From: Sphingomonas sp.
Lineage (GTDB): Bacteria; Pseudomonadota; Alphaproteobacteria; Sphingomonadales; Sphingomonadaceae
Assembly: GCF_003248515.1 (NCBI RefSeq)
Contig: NZ_QFOB01000003.1
Span: 372,001-436,000, forward strand
Length of the DNA: 64,000 nt
Direction: 5' to 3'
Shown here: positions 8,885-18,435 of the stretch, piece by piece
Numbering within the stretch: the first letter of the stretch is position 1
Layout of the letters: every line of letters starts with the position of its first letter
Program-made: the position numbers and the translations under genes
The notes under the pieces: generated by a model
Databases searched by the model: none
Seen by the model: the letters and a program-made list of their open reading frames with translations, nothing else
What the model was told of the DNA's origin: nothing

Positions 8885-10861
8885 TTGATCGGCGTCTTCC
8901 AGAGAGCTTTGAGGACCGGCCTCGCGTGGGTTCCCTCGCTCGCGCCGGCCCGCGCCGCGCGCGCACTCGTCCTCCGCGCCAACGCCGCCAGAGACGCACG
9001 CCGCTTCCAGGCCGCAGCCGCCCTCTATGCCGAGGCGAGCCGGCTCGATCCTGTGAATGCGCGGATCCACAAGCAATGCGGCCACATGCATAAGGAAGCC
9101 GGCGACTGGGCGGAGGCTGAGCGCCATTATCTTCTGGCGGAAGCGTTAAGCCCTGGCGACGCCGACCTGCACCTTCAGAAGGGGCACTTCTTCAAAATCT
9201 CCCATCGGCTCGACGAGGCGCAGAGCGCTTATGCCAAGGCCCTGGCACTCCAGCCGGGATGGCAGGAGGCGGCGGACGAACTGGCGCGGATCACCAACAG
9301 CCGGTCCAAGGGCGATGAACGAACATCCGCCATTAATGCGGACGGGCTCGTCACCGAACTGCTGCCCGGCAGCGGCGCGCAGGGATCAGCCGGCTGGCGC
9401 GAGACGATCCAGATCCGGCGACTGGGCACCGCACGCATCCGGGCGGGCGGGAGCTATAGGCGCGTACTGCGTGGCATCGAGGCAGTCCGCGGCTTCGCAA
9501 TCTCGCAGGCCGCGCTCCTTGATGCCGTGCTCCTGTTAGACGGCGAGGAGATCGCGGACACCTTGCTTCAGCGGACCCCTCTAAACGACGGCTTCGCCAA
9601 GTTTGTGTTCAACATCTGGCATGATTTCGGCCCATATGCCGAAGGCGAACATGTCATCGAAATTCGCCTCCGGGACAGCCGAGGGCGTGGACGGAGTCAT
9701 CGGGCGACCCTTCTTCTCCAAGCACCCATCACGGAGAAGGACGCCCTTTCATCGGATGCGATCGTCACCGTAGACGGGGAGGTGGGTGCTTCGCTGGAAG
9801 CGCGTGTGAACGCCCGGCCCAGCATGGCACGCTCCGCGGCCCGCGGGCTGCTTGTTTCGCCACCACGCGCAATCCTGGTTCAACGGGTCGACCAACTCGG
9901 CGATCTAGTAGTGTCGGTGCCAGCTATACGACGGCTGCGCGCGCATTTCCCGGACGCGGTGCTCGTCGCTCTCGTTTCGCCCGCCAATGCAGGCCTCGCA
10001 GCCTCGCTCGGCTTGTTCGCCGAGGTGGTGGAAGTCCCGTTCGCCGAAGCGCCCGGCGAACCACGCCGAACGATGCCCCCCATCGCGCAGGCAGCACTCC
10101 GCGAGAGGCTTGCCAGCTTCCACTTTGATATCGCGATCGATCTTAGCGAGGCGGGCGAATCGCGCCCGCTCCTTCTCCTGTCGGGAGCGTCCGTGCTCTT
10201 CGGATTTAAGGATCGAGAATTTCCCTGGCTCACCGCCGGCTTCGAGCTTGGCGGACACGATCCCGCCAACCATCTGGAGATCGTTTCGCCGGCGACCAAG
10301 CTCACTGCAATGGTGGACGCGCTCAAGCTGATGATCGATCCACCGGCATCAGCTCTGGCCCTTTCCCCGGAAAAGGCCGAAGCCGAACGCCGCTATGCAG
10401 TGCTGCATACGGGTGCGCGGCTCACATACAGCCGCTGGCCGGGCTTCGCGGAACTCGCTCACCTCCTGCTACGCGACACCGAGCTCGATATCGTCTTCAT
10501 GAGCGACGGGCCGCTTCCGCCAGACCTGGTGGAACATCCGCGTGTCCGCTCCATCGAAGGCCTGCTCGCTTTCTCGGCATTCGACGCGCTGCTGGCAGGG
10601 GCCTCCCTGTTCGTTGGAAATGATTCGGGACCGAAGCATCTTGCCGCACTGCGCGGCACGCCGGTCGTGAGCCTCCACATGGCTCGGCTCAACTGGAACG
10701 AGTGGGGGCAGGAGCCCGTCGGCACAATCATCAGCAGGCGCGTGCCCTGCGCCGGCTGCGGGATCGGGCGGCAAGGCGAGGAATGCGGCAAAGATTTCGC
10801 CTGCCTCACCAACATCCGGGCGGACGAGGTTGCGGCCGAAGCATTGAAACTGCTCATATGA
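8885..10861 (+). CDS. TPR / beta-domain / GT9 fusion protein, copy 3
   Basis: About 658 residues from the TTG at 8885, which has an AGGTG just upstream. The frame is open to 8789, but that extension overlaps the previous gene and looks non-coding. Architecture matches copies 1 and 2: TPR units (KQCGHMHKEAGDWAEAERHY, LQKGHFFKISHRLDEAQ), a central domain (RRLGTARIRAGGSYRRVLRG, KFVFNIWHDFGPY), then GT9 (QRVDQLGDLVVSVPAIRRLR, VGNDSGPKHLAALRGTPVV, CAGC then ECGKDFAC). The central domain is more diverged than in the other two copies. The donor may be an ADP-heptose made by the upstream HldE, which is an inference from position and family. Confidence 0.83.
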   Translation: MIGVFQRALRTGLAWVPSLAPARAARALVLRANAARDARRFQAAAALYAEASRLDPVNARIHKQCGHMHKEAGDWAEAERHYLLAEALSPGDADLHLQKGHFFKISHRLDEAQSAYAKALALQPGWQEAADELARITNSRSKGDERTSAINADGLVTELLPGSGAQGSAGWRETIQIRRLGTARIRAGGSYRRVLRGIEAVRGFAISQAALLDAVLLLDGEEIADTLLQRTPLNDGFAKFVFNIWHDFGPYAEGEHVIEIRLRDSRGRGRSHRATLLLQAPITEKDALSSDAIVTVDGEVGASLEARVNARPSMARSAARGLLVSPPRAILVQRVDQLGDLVVSVPAIRRLRAHFPDAVLVALVSPANAGLAASLGLFAEVVEVPFAEAPGEPRRTMPPIAQAALRERLASFHFDIAIDLSEAGESRPLLLLSGASVLFGFKDREFPWLTAGFELGGHDPANHLEIVSPATKLTAMVDALKLMIDPPASALALSPEKAEAERRYAVLHTGARLTYSRWPGFAELAHLLLRDTELDIVFMSDGPLPPDLVEHPRVRSIEGLLAFSAFDALLAGASLFVGNDSGPKHLAALRGTPVVSLHMARLNWNEWGQEPVGTIISRRVPCAGCGIGRQGEECGKDFACLTNIRADEVAAEALKLLI

Positions 10862-10892
10862 CGGACGCGACATTGCTGGAAAGGACGGATCG

Positions 10893-12098
10893 TTGACGCT
10901 CTCGAACCAACGAGGCCCAATCCGACCCGCGGCGGCGGGCCTCATAAATATGGCGCTACGTCGGGCTGTGCTCGCTGCATCGAGCAGCCCTGGTGATTTG
11001 CAGAGCCGCATAGACTGTGCCGAACTCGCACTAGCGCTCGACTTTCGCGACGAGGCCCGGCTTCTGTTCGAAACCATCTTCATCGCCGGAGGCTACGATG
11101 AAGCAGCTCTGGCAAGGCAGGAGCAACTACGTCGGGAAACGCTGCTTTGGGAACAAGGCGAGCTCAGGCCTCGTGGTGCCAGCAAGGATTGTGCTGCACT
11201 GCAGGCTAGGGTCGACTGTGCCGCGGCCGACCTCGCCGCCTGTCTCACAGTTGATGGAACTGCCAGCATAGCCTCGATAAACGATGGCAAGCCGACGCCT
11301 TCCGAATTGGCCGGCAATGAGGAACTGTCTAAGTTAACAGCGGATTTGGCTGGGCATGTTCATGCGACGCATCGCGCGTTGCAGAGCCCCCTAGCACCCG
11401 ACGCTCTGGCCGAGACAATCCGCGCGCTCACCACACACCCGCTGGTTCGTGGGAAGTTTACGGCGCGCGATTATGTCGACGCGCCGATCCCAACGCTTAT
11501 CGGCCTGTGCGCCGCCGAAGCAATGCGACATTTCTTAAAACGGCGGCACATCATTTTGTCGACGCGTCTCGCTTCACCGGCGCTGATTCACAAAACGGCC
11601 GGCTTCGCCCGAGCCTGCCTTGGCCCATGGCTCAGCAATGCGAGCTACCTCGTGCCCGACAATCGCGGCCTGATCAGCCTAGCCGCAGCCGCGTGCATGA
11701 AGGTGGGCTCGCAAGGCGAATTTCACAGCGCGCTGGCCTTGTTGTCGAGCGATCTCGACGAAGACCGCCTCGCCGACTTCATCGACCTATTGGCCGACCA
11801 GGGCTTGCTTCAAAGTCTCGATCTCCTCGCCGAACGCTATCGCATCTCAGCCACTGCGTCGGATCGAATCATACTGTGGCGGCTGAGGGACGCGGCCATA
11901 GATCTCGGCGCGATTGCTCTCGCAATCGACATGCAGGCGCTTCTTCTCAGGCTATCACCCCACTCGAAAGTAGAAGCAGAAGTTCTCGTCGAGCTGCGGA
12001 CAAGCGACGTATCGAAAGGCTATGGTAGCACGACTGGCAGACGTGATCTCCGCCGATCGAGGAGACGTGCGCTGGGCTTTGCCGTCGAGGACGGTTGA
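10893..12098 (+). CDS. Unrecognised mostly helical protein, possibly frameshifted near its end
   Basis: A 401-residue frame from a TTG at 10893, 31 bases after copy 3 and probably in the same transcription unit. I do not recognise the family. The sequence is Ala/Leu-rich and predicted helical, with short repeat-like stretches (AAAACMKVGSQGEFHSALAL, LADFIDLLADQGLLQSLDLL) recalling TPR-like arrays and the N-terminus of the 981-aa protein at 19330. The last 25 residues of this frame are Arg-rich (GRRDLRRSRRRALGF). A one-base shift at about 12018-12020 would instead read VARLADVISADRGDVRWALP and end at 12129. The C-terminus is therefore uncertain. Confidence 0.6.
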   Translation: MTLSNQRGPIRPAAAGLINMALRRAVLAASSSPGDLQSRIDCAELALALDFRDEARLLFETIFIAGGYDEAALARQEQLRRETLLWEQGELRPRGASKDCAALQARVDCAAADLAACLTVDGTASIASINDGKPTPSELAGNEELSKLTADLAGHVHATHRALQSPLAPDALAETIRALTTHPLVRGKFTARDYVDAPIPTLIGLCAAEAMRHFLKRRHIILSTRLASPALIHKTAGFARACLGPWLSNASYLVPDNRGLISLAAAACMKVGSQGEFHSALALLSSDLDEDRLADFIDLLADQGLLQSLDLLAERYRISATASDRIILWRLRDAAIDLGAIALAIDMQALLLRLSPHSKVEAEVLVELRTSDVSKGYGSTTGRRDLRRSRRRALGFAVEDG

Positions 12099-12111
12099 GA
12101 AGCTCCTCTAC

Positions 12112-14997
12112 CTACATGTCAATCCATGATACCAGACCGTGCTCTGCCGCGCGGAGCCGCACAGGGCGAGCAAGCTGATCAGCATAGACAGCCTCGAACC
12201 AGCCAACTAGCTGACTGATAGAATACACACCGACGCTGCTGCCGTGGAGACGCTCGGTCAGCCCCCAGTTCTCCGCCTCAATCGCTTGCGGCGTACCGCT
12301 CGCGAGAGTACCCGGGTCCTGCGCCGCGACCAAGGGGGCAATCGCCTCGTCCCCTTGCGACCGCACTGCAGCGACGGCTTCCGGCATCAAGCGCCCCTGT
12401 GCAATTAGCCCGTCCAATTCTGCCCACAGACGTGCCCGCCAAACTCGATAGTCAACGGGGAAACCGCCCTCACGTCCGCCGAGCAGCGAGGACGCGAGCA
12501 GCGCGCCTTCGTAGGAAAACGCTTGGAAGCCTAGGTAGTTGTAGCCCGAGCCCGCGTGAGAAGAGCCGATTTCGCGCTCCAGACTCACACCATAGGCTTG
12601 GCCAGCTGCGGGATCATGAAACAATGACGTGCCAATGCTCTTTGTGTGGCGACCGATCGCGACGATTGGGCGATTGACGAAGGCCACCCGGCGCGCCAGT
12701 CCTGCGGCGATCCGGCTGGTGGCATATTCCCCGATCCGCGGAATCATGTACGCGCCTCCTGTCAGCCGGCGAACTTTCTCCACCAGCGACCGCCGCACGA
12801 CCGTGGCCCCGGTATGGCGGATATTGCTGTTGTTGATCAGGCGCCGCGCCGCGTCCGGCCCGTCAAGCATCACGGCTTCGTGTCCTAGCATCACGGGATC
12901 GACCGAATTGGCCAGCTCACCGACGAAGGTCGGCCAATAATAGCGTAGCCGGTTGCCGAAGATCAGTTCGATCTCGGGATCAGCCGCCACCTGTTCGAGC
13001 GCGGCTCGCCGCGACGGCATGACAAGATCGTCATCGCCGATATGCGAAAGCCATTCGCCACGTGCATGGCGATAGGCATTCTCTGCATTCTGCGCATAGT
13101 TGACGCGCGTATCCGTCTTCAGCCGGACGATCCGGTGGTCGGCAATTGACTGGATATAGTCATAGGTGCCGTCATCCGAACAATTGTCGCTGACGACGAG
13201 CTCCATGTCGTTCCCGCCGAAGGCGAGCAACGCCGGGATGGTCTCTTGCAGCAAGCTCACGCCGTTCAGGACGGGGAGCAGGACCGAATGGCGCGGTGCG
13301 ATTGTTCGCGCGATGTGCGGCGCCTCCAGCCGGCGGATGCCGACATGATCCATTACGATCGACAGCGGCTTTTCCTGCCCCGGCGCGTCATCCGCCCTCA
13401 GCGCCCGCAATTGCAGGCGGGTCATGGGGCGTTCGACACAATCCGCAGGGATGATCGCGGTGACCGCCGTCGCACGATCGGTGATAAGCGGCATCGCGGC
13501 GATCTGCCGATTGTGCACGGACAGCGATAGCCACTGGCCCGTCACGCCAGCCAGCGGAGCGACCGAGAACGTCACTTCGTGATCCCGGTCGCCATCCAGT
13601 GGCAATCGGATCGCGCCCTCGGTTCCCTGTAGCCACCGATGCATGATGCCCCCTCCGTGGACCGGCGCTGTCCACGGCGAAGCGAACATCGCCGCCTCGT
13701 CGACGCGGTAGCGCATGACGGGACCGCGCGCCGGCATCCACGGCATATGCTCGATCTGTTCGAGCGCGAGCGCCGTTATGTCTTCTGGATCGGCCCATGC
13801 GTCCGCAAAATATCCATCCGCGCCGCGCGCGCGCCAGTAGCTGAGGCGGTCGCGCAGATGGCTCGCGAACCAACCCGGCCGGGCGACCCAGGCATCCAGA
13901 TAGGAATAGTGAAATGCCAGCCACGCCGCCCGATCGGCACCGTCGATCACGGCCTCGAGCGCGGCGTCGATCGCGCCCACTCCGGCAAAATGTGTGAGCC
14001 TGTTGAGGTGGCTGTGCCCAAGGGCGACCAGGGGCCGATCCCAGAGCGTGGACTGGAACCCAACGCTGGAGCTGACGGTCGCCACCGCATCGACATAAGG
14101 CAAAAGCTGCTGCCCCCCAACATTGCCCAGCTCTCGCGCATCGATAAGATTAGGATAATCGCCGAGCGAGGCCGCCTCGGCTGCCCCAAGCCACGGCCGG
14201 TCGGGATGCTGACTGAGGATGACCGCGGTATCGGCAGGCGTCGCGCGCAATATGTCGAGCAGCATATGTCCCTGCGATCGATAGCTGCAGGAGCCGTCGA
14301 AGAAGAACGTACCGCTCACCTGGGACGCGACCAGAAGCGAGCGCGAGAAACCCGCAATCCGTTGCTGCGGGGCATCGGCATCGACGCTTGCATCGAGCGA
14401 CCGCCGCATGGCCGCTTTATAGGCCGGGAAAACCTCTGCCGAGCGCGCACTAGCAACCACAGATGCGGCTGCTGCGAGAGCGGAGCGATCGTGGAAGCCG
14501 AGCGGATCGAGATAATAGCTGGGGACGAATGGCGCGCGCGAGGTGAGGCCCGTTTCCTTGTGCAGGATCAGGGCCTCCGGAAAGAGCGACCGCAGATGCG
14601 GCACCGGTACCCAGGTAATGATTACATCGGGTGCGAACGAGCCCAGCGCCTGCGCAACGATGGCGCGCATCGCCTTTTCGTGCCGCTCGGCCTGATCGCG
14701 CATAGCCGACCCTTCCGCGTCCGATCGACCGAAATAGCGATGGAACAGATAGTTAATGTCGAGGTGCGGCTCGTCGAGCGCGGCGAGGATGCGCCCCTCA
14801 TCGACCTCCAGCAGCGCATCTTGCGGCAACCCGGCGCGGCGGGCGACATGCATTAACTGCAAGCCAACCAACATACGCGCATCGCAGCCATCGTCCCGCA
14901 ATGCCCGCATCCAGGGCGCATCGCAGCCGATGTGCGGAGCCCGCCACAACAGCGAGCGATGATCGGTCAGCGGATCCTCGTAAAAAAGAATATTCAT
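12112..14997 (-). CDS. Two-domain glycosyltransferase: KpsS/KpsC-like N-terminal part plus GT2 C-terminal part
   Basis: 961 residues from the ATG at 14997 (MNILFYEDPLTDH); the frame is open further upstream but that part looks non-coding. The N-terminal half resembles capsule-polysaccharide GT-B proteins, with VDAVATVSSSVGFQSTLWDR and RPLVALGHSHLNRLTHFAGV like the conserved end of KpsS/KpsC. Residues about 450-560 form a beta-rich linker domain (GGIMHRWLQGTEGAIRLPL). A GT2 domain starts near residue 570: SVLLPVLNGVSLLQETIPAL, VVSDNCSDDGTYDYI and the DxD-type GDDDL. Residues beyond about 800 are unrecognised. It is convergent with the gene ending at 12098 and divergent from rfbF. It probably adds two different sugars, or one half is structural. 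Confidence 0.75.
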   Translation of the reverse strand: MNILFYEDPLTDHRSLLWRAPHIGCDAPWMRALRDDGCDARMLVGLQLMHVARRAGLPQDALLEVDEGRILAALDEPHLDINYLFHRYFGRSDAEGSAMRDQAERHEKAMRAIVAQALGSFAPDVIITWVPVPHLRSLFPEALILHKETGLTSRAPFVPSYYLDPLGFHDRSALAAAASVVASARSAEVFPAYKAAMRRSLDASVDADAPQQRIAGFSRSLLVASQVSGTFFFDGSCSYRSQGHMLLDILRATPADTAVILSQHPDRPWLGAAEAASLGDYPNLIDARELGNVGGQQLLPYVDAVATVSSSVGFQSTLWDRPLVALGHSHLNRLTHFAGVGAIDAALEAVIDGADRAAWLAFHYSYLDAWVARPGWFASHLRDRLSYWRARGADGYFADAWADPEDITALALEQIEHMPWMPARGPVMRYRVDEAAMFASPWTAPVHGGGIMHRWLQGTEGAIRLPLDGDRDHEVTFSVAPLAGVTGQWLSLSVHNRQIAAMPLITDRATAVTAIIPADCVERPMTRLQLRALRADDAPGQEKPLSIVMDHVGIRRLEAPHIARTIAPRHSVLLPVLNGVSLLQETIPALLAFGGNDMELVVSDNCSDDGTYDYIQSIADHRIVRLKTDTRVNYAQNAENAYRHARGEWLSHIGDDDLVMPSRRAALEQVAADPEIELIFGNRLRYYWPTFVGELANSVDPVMLGHEAVMLDGPDAARRLINNSNIRHTGATVVRRSLVEKVRRLTGGAYMIPRIGEYATSRIAAGLARRVAFVNRPIVAIGRHTKSIGTSLFHDPAAGQAYGVSLEREIGSSHAGSGYNYLGFQAFSYEGALLASSLLGGREGGFPVDYRVWRARLWAELDGLIAQGRLMPEAVAAVRSQGDEAIAPLVAAQDPGTLASGTPQAIEAENWGLTERLHGSSVGVYSISQLVGWFEAVYADQLARPVRLRAAEHGLVSWIDM

Positions 14998-15248
14998 TTG
15001 GAATCCGGGGCTGCGGGCAGCGGGTGCCGCCGCGATGAAGAGGGGTCGCGACTGCCTAGACGCGCGCTCGACGGCAAGGCAAGGTATCACGGCAGAAACT
15101 CCGAAAGCGCGGACACCGGGCGATTGTTTAACGCCGCAGATCGTGGCAACGCCCCTCGGGCGACTCCCCGCGACGCGATATGCGCCTGCCTGAGCGGGCT
15201 CGCATCGCAGCGCACGGGGTCCTGATCTGGATCGACGGGAGCTCATTC

Positions 15249-16019
15249 ATGAAGGCAGTCATCTTGGCGGGCGGGTTGGGATCCCGACTTGGCGAAGAGA
15301 CGGTTACGCGACCTAAGCCCCTTGTGGAGATCCACGGCCGCCCGATCATCTGGCACATCATGAAGATCTATGATCGGTTCGGTATCAACGATTTCATCGT
15401 CTGCCTCGGCTACAAGGGAGACATGATCAAGGAATTCTTCTTCAACTATCATCTACACATGTCGGACGTCACGATCGATATCGGCCGCAACAGCATGGAA
15501 GTGCATCGCAACGCCGCCGAACCCTGGCGTGTGACCCTGATCGACACCGGCGCCGCATCGATGACGGGTGGCCGACTGAAGCGTGTCGCTCCGTTCCTGC
15601 GCGACGAAGATGCCTTCTGCATGACCTATGGCGATGGCGTCAGCGACGTCGATATCGGCGCCCTGATCGATTTCCACCGCGCACATGGCAAGCTCGCGAC
15701 GCTTACCGGTGTCCGTCCGCCAGCCCGCTTCGGCGCGTTGACACTCGACGGCGATCGGATCGACCATTTCGAGGAAAAGCCGGTTGGCGACGGCGCCTGG
15801 ATCAACGGTGGTTTCTTCGTACTGTCGCCAAAGGTGTTCGATTATATCGAGGGCGACGCCACGATCTGGGAACAGGAGCCGATGCGCCGGCTGGCCGCTG
15901 AAGGTGAACTGCACAGCTATCTGCATGATGGGTTCTGGCAATGCATGGATACGGTGCGCGACAAGCAATATCTGAATGAGCTTTTGGAAAGCGGCCGTGC
16001 GCCGTGGAAGACTTGGTGA
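15249..16019 (+). CDS. rfbF: Glucose-1-phosphate cytidylyltransferase
   Basis: 256 residues from the ATG at 15249 (GGGAG upstream), the family's normal length. It starts with the nucleotidyltransferase signature KAVILAGGLGSRLGEETVTR and has RPKPLVEIHGRPIIWHIMK, CMTYGDGVSDVDI, FEEKPVGDGAWINGGFFV and the RfbF-typical FWQCMDTVRDKQYLNELLES. It makes CDP-glucose from glucose 1-phosphate and CTP, the first step of CDP-3,6-dideoxyhexose synthesis. rfbG, rfbH and a reductase follow with short overlaps, so the four form one operon. Confidence 0.95.
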   Translation: MKAVILAGGLGSRLGEETVTRPKPLVEIHGRPIIWHIMKIYDRFGINDFIVCLGYKGDMIKEFFFNYHLHMSDVTIDIGRNSMEVHRNAAEPWRVTLIDTGAASMTGGRLKRVAPFLRDEDAFCMTYGDGVSDVDIGALIDFHRAHGKLATLTGVRPPARFGALTLDGDRIDHFEEKPVGDGAWINGGFFVLSPKVFDYIEGDATIWEQEPMRRLAAEGELHSYLHDGFWQCMDTVRDKQYLNELLESGRAPWKTW

Positions 16020-17101
16020 GCGGCGATCATCTCTGGCGGGGTCGGCGGGTCTTCATCACCGGCCACACGGGCTTCAAGGGATCGTGGCTGGTCACGACAC
16101 TGTCAGCCATGGGGGCGGAATTATATGGTTTTGCGCTGCCGGCACCCGCCCGGGGCGTGTTTCGCGCGGCTCAGGTCGAGCCGCTGCTCGCGTGCTCGAC
16201 GATCGGCGATATCCGGGAGCCGAGCGGCTTGGCCGCGGCGCTGGCCGCCTCGCAGGCGGAGGTCGTGATTCACATGGCGGCGCAGCCCCTAGTGCGCTTT
16301 TCCTACGCCGAACCGGTGGAGACCTATGCCACGAACGTCATGGGCACGGTCCATCTGCTGGAGGCTGTCCGGCGCACGCCCAGCGTGCGAGCCTGCGTGA
16401 TCGTCACGAGCGACAAATGCTACGAAAACAATGAATGGGACTGGGGCTATCGCGAGATCGAGCCGATGGGCGGCTATGATCCTTATAGCAACAGCAAGGG
16501 TTGCGCTGAGTTGGTGACCAGCGCCTATCGTCGATCCTTCTTCTCGGGCGAGGGAGCCGCGCGCGTGGCATCGGGCCGCGCCGGTAACGTAATCGGCGGT
16601 GGCGACTGGTCGGACGACCGCCTCATCCCGGATCTGATCCGCGCCTTCGTTGCGGGCGAGACCACCGCCATCCGCAATCCTAATGCGGTCCGCCCCTGGC
16701 AGCATGTGCTCGATCCACTGTTCGGCTACCTCGCCCTGGCCGAGCGCCTGCTGGCGGAGGATGGAGCACCTGCGGCCGATGGCTGGAATTTTGGCCCTGA
16801 CGCCGCCTCGGAACGAACCGTCGGCGAGGTCGTGCAAGCGATGGCGGCACTCTGGGGCCCCGATGCTCGGTGGCAGATCATTCAGGGCGAGCAGCCACAC
16901 GAGGCGGGATTTCTGAAGCTGGATTCGTCAAAGGCCAAGCGACTTCTGGGCTGGCGACCCGTGTGGCCGTTTGATACGGCGCTTGCTGAGACGACCGCCT
17001 GGTACACAGCCGAACGCGACGGAGCCGACATGGCCGCCTTCACGCGCCGGCAGATTGCAGCCTATCGAGAGTTCAAGACGCAATTGGGAGTATGCGCGTG
17101 A
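16016..17101 (+). CDS. rfbG: CDP-glucose 4,6-dehydratase
   Basis: 361 residues from the GTG at 16016, which forms a GTGA overlap with the rfbF stop; a GTG at 16004 is an alternative. An extended SDR with the dinucleotide motif FITGHTGFKGSWL, the catalytic Tyr/Lys in GGYDPYSNSKGCAEL, and the family segments RAGNVIGGGDWSDDRLIPD and RPWQHVLDPL. It dehydrates CDP-D-glucose to CDP-4-keto-6-deoxyglucose using bound NAD. Order and length match the O-antigen rfbFGH cassette. Confidence 0.95.
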   Translation: MSGDHLWRGRRVFITGHTGFKGSWLVTTLSAMGAELYGFALPAPARGVFRAAQVEPLLACSTIGDIREPSGLAAALAASQAEVVIHMAAQPLVRFSYAEPVETYATNVMGTVHLLEAVRRTPSVRACVIVTSDKCYENNEWDWGYREIEPMGGYDPYSNSKGCAELVTSAYRRSFFSGEGAARVASGRAGNVIGGGDWSDDRLIPDLIRAFVAGETTAIRNPNAVRPWQHVLDPLFGYLALAERLLAEDGAPAADGWNFGPDAASERTVGEVVQAMAALWGPDARWQIIQGEQPHEAGFLKLDSSKAKRLLGWRPVWPFDTALAETTAWYTAERDGADMAAFTRRQIAAYREFKTQLGVCA

Positions 17102-18435
17102 GCGATACGCGGACTAAGGAAGACATCAGAAACGAGATCGCGAAGCTCGTCGTCGAATATGCGGATGTCGCCCATGCGCCCCAACCCTTCGTACCCGGCA
17201 GTTCGCCGGTACCGGTGGCCGGGAAGGTCTATGGCTCGTCGGAGATGGTTTCGCTCGTCGATTCCGCGCTGGATTTTTGGCTGACGACGGGCCGCTTCAA
17301 CGACGCGTTCGAGGAGCGGCTGTCGACCTATCTCGGGCTGGTCCGCGGTGTCCTCACGGTAAATTCCGGTTCGTCGGCGAACCTGACGGCGCTGACGAGC
17401 CTCACATCACATCTGCACGGCGAGCGGGCGCTGAAGCCCGGCGACGAGGTCATCACCGCAGCGACCGGTTTCCCGACGACCGTAAACCCGATCATCCAGA
17501 ACAATCTGGTGCCAGTGTTCGTGGACGTCGACATACCGACCTACAATATCGATCCCGCGCGGATCGAAGGTGCCGTTTCAGAGCGCACGCGCGCAATTAT
17601 GATCGCACACACGCTCGGCAACCCCTTCGCGCTCGACGAGGTGATGCGGGTCGCGCGCAAGTATAATCTCTGGGTGGTCGAGGATTGCTGCGACGCCCTC
17701 GGCGCGACCTACGAAGGCAAGCTCGTCGGCACGCATGGCGACATCGGCACGCTCAGCTTCTATCCGGCGCACCATATCACGATGGGCGAAGGCGGCGCGG
17801 TGTTCGCACGCCGCGCGATCGTCAAGCGGGCGATGGAATCGATCCGCGACTGGGGCCGAGACTGTTATTGCGCGCCCGGCCAGGACAATACCTGCAAGCG
17901 CCGTTTCGGCTGGAAACTGGGCGATCTCCCGCTCGGCTACGATCACAAATATACCTATTCGCATCTCGGATATAATCTTAAGATCACCGACATGCAGGCC
18001 GCTGTCGGCCTCGCGCAGATGGACCGGATCGACTCCTTCGTCGCCACGCGCCGCAGCAATTTCGCCTATCTGAAGACGATGCTCGCGCGTCACGAGGATG
18101 TCTTCATCCTGCCGGAAGCGACGCCGAAGAGCGATCCGTCATGGTTCGGTTTCTTACTTACGCTGCGCCAGGGCGTCGGCTTCACACGCGACGACCTTGT
18201 ACGCTACCTGAATGATAGGAATGTCGCGACACGCCTCCTGTTCGGCGGCAACCTGATCCGCCAGCCCTATATGAAGGGCCGGACCTACCGCGTGTCGGGT
18301 GACCTGCCCAATGCCGACAAGATCGTAGACGACACGTTCTGGATCGGCGTCTATCCGGGCCTGAGCGAAGCGCATCTTGATTATGTCGGCGAGGTGATCG
18401 ACCGCTTTTTGATGGGCGACCGGATTGCTGCATGA
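17092..18435 (+). CDS. rfbH: CDP-4-keto-6-deoxyglucose 3-dehydrase (E1)
   Basis: 447 residues. It has an aminotransferase fold but the lysine that normally binds PLP is replaced by His in LSFYPAHHITMGEGGAVF, the mark of the PMP-dependent 3-dehydrase. The iron-sulfur cysteines are visible in DCYCAPGQDNTCKRRF and VVEDCCDALGA. It removes the 3-hydroxyl of CDP-4-keto-6-deoxyglucose with a partner reductase. That reductase (E3/DdhD type) is not encoded in the window. A GTG at 17098 overlapping the rfbG stop is an alternative start. The end overlaps the next gene by ATGA. Confidence 0.95.
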   Translation: MRVSDTRTKEDIRNEIAKLVVEYADVAHAPQPFVPGSSPVPVAGKVYGSSEMVSLVDSALDFWLTTGRFNDAFEERLSTYLGLVRGVLTVNSGSSANLTALTSLTSHLHGERALKPGDEVITAATGFPTTVNPIIQNNLVPVFVDVDIPTYNIDPARIEGAVSERTRAIMIAHTLGNPFALDEVMRVARKYNLWVVEDCCDALGATYEGKLVGTHGDIGTLSFYPAHHITMGEGGAVFARRAIVKRAMESIRDWGRDCYCAPGQDNTCKRRFGWKLGDLPLGYDHKYTYSHLGYNLKITDMQAAVGLAQMDRIDSFVATRRSNFAYLKTMLARHEDVFILPEATPKSDPSWFGFLLTLRQGVGFTRDDLVRYLNDRNVATRLLFGGNLIRQPYMKGRTYRVSGDLPNADKIVDDTFWIGVYPGLSEAHLDYVGEVIDRFLMGDRIAA

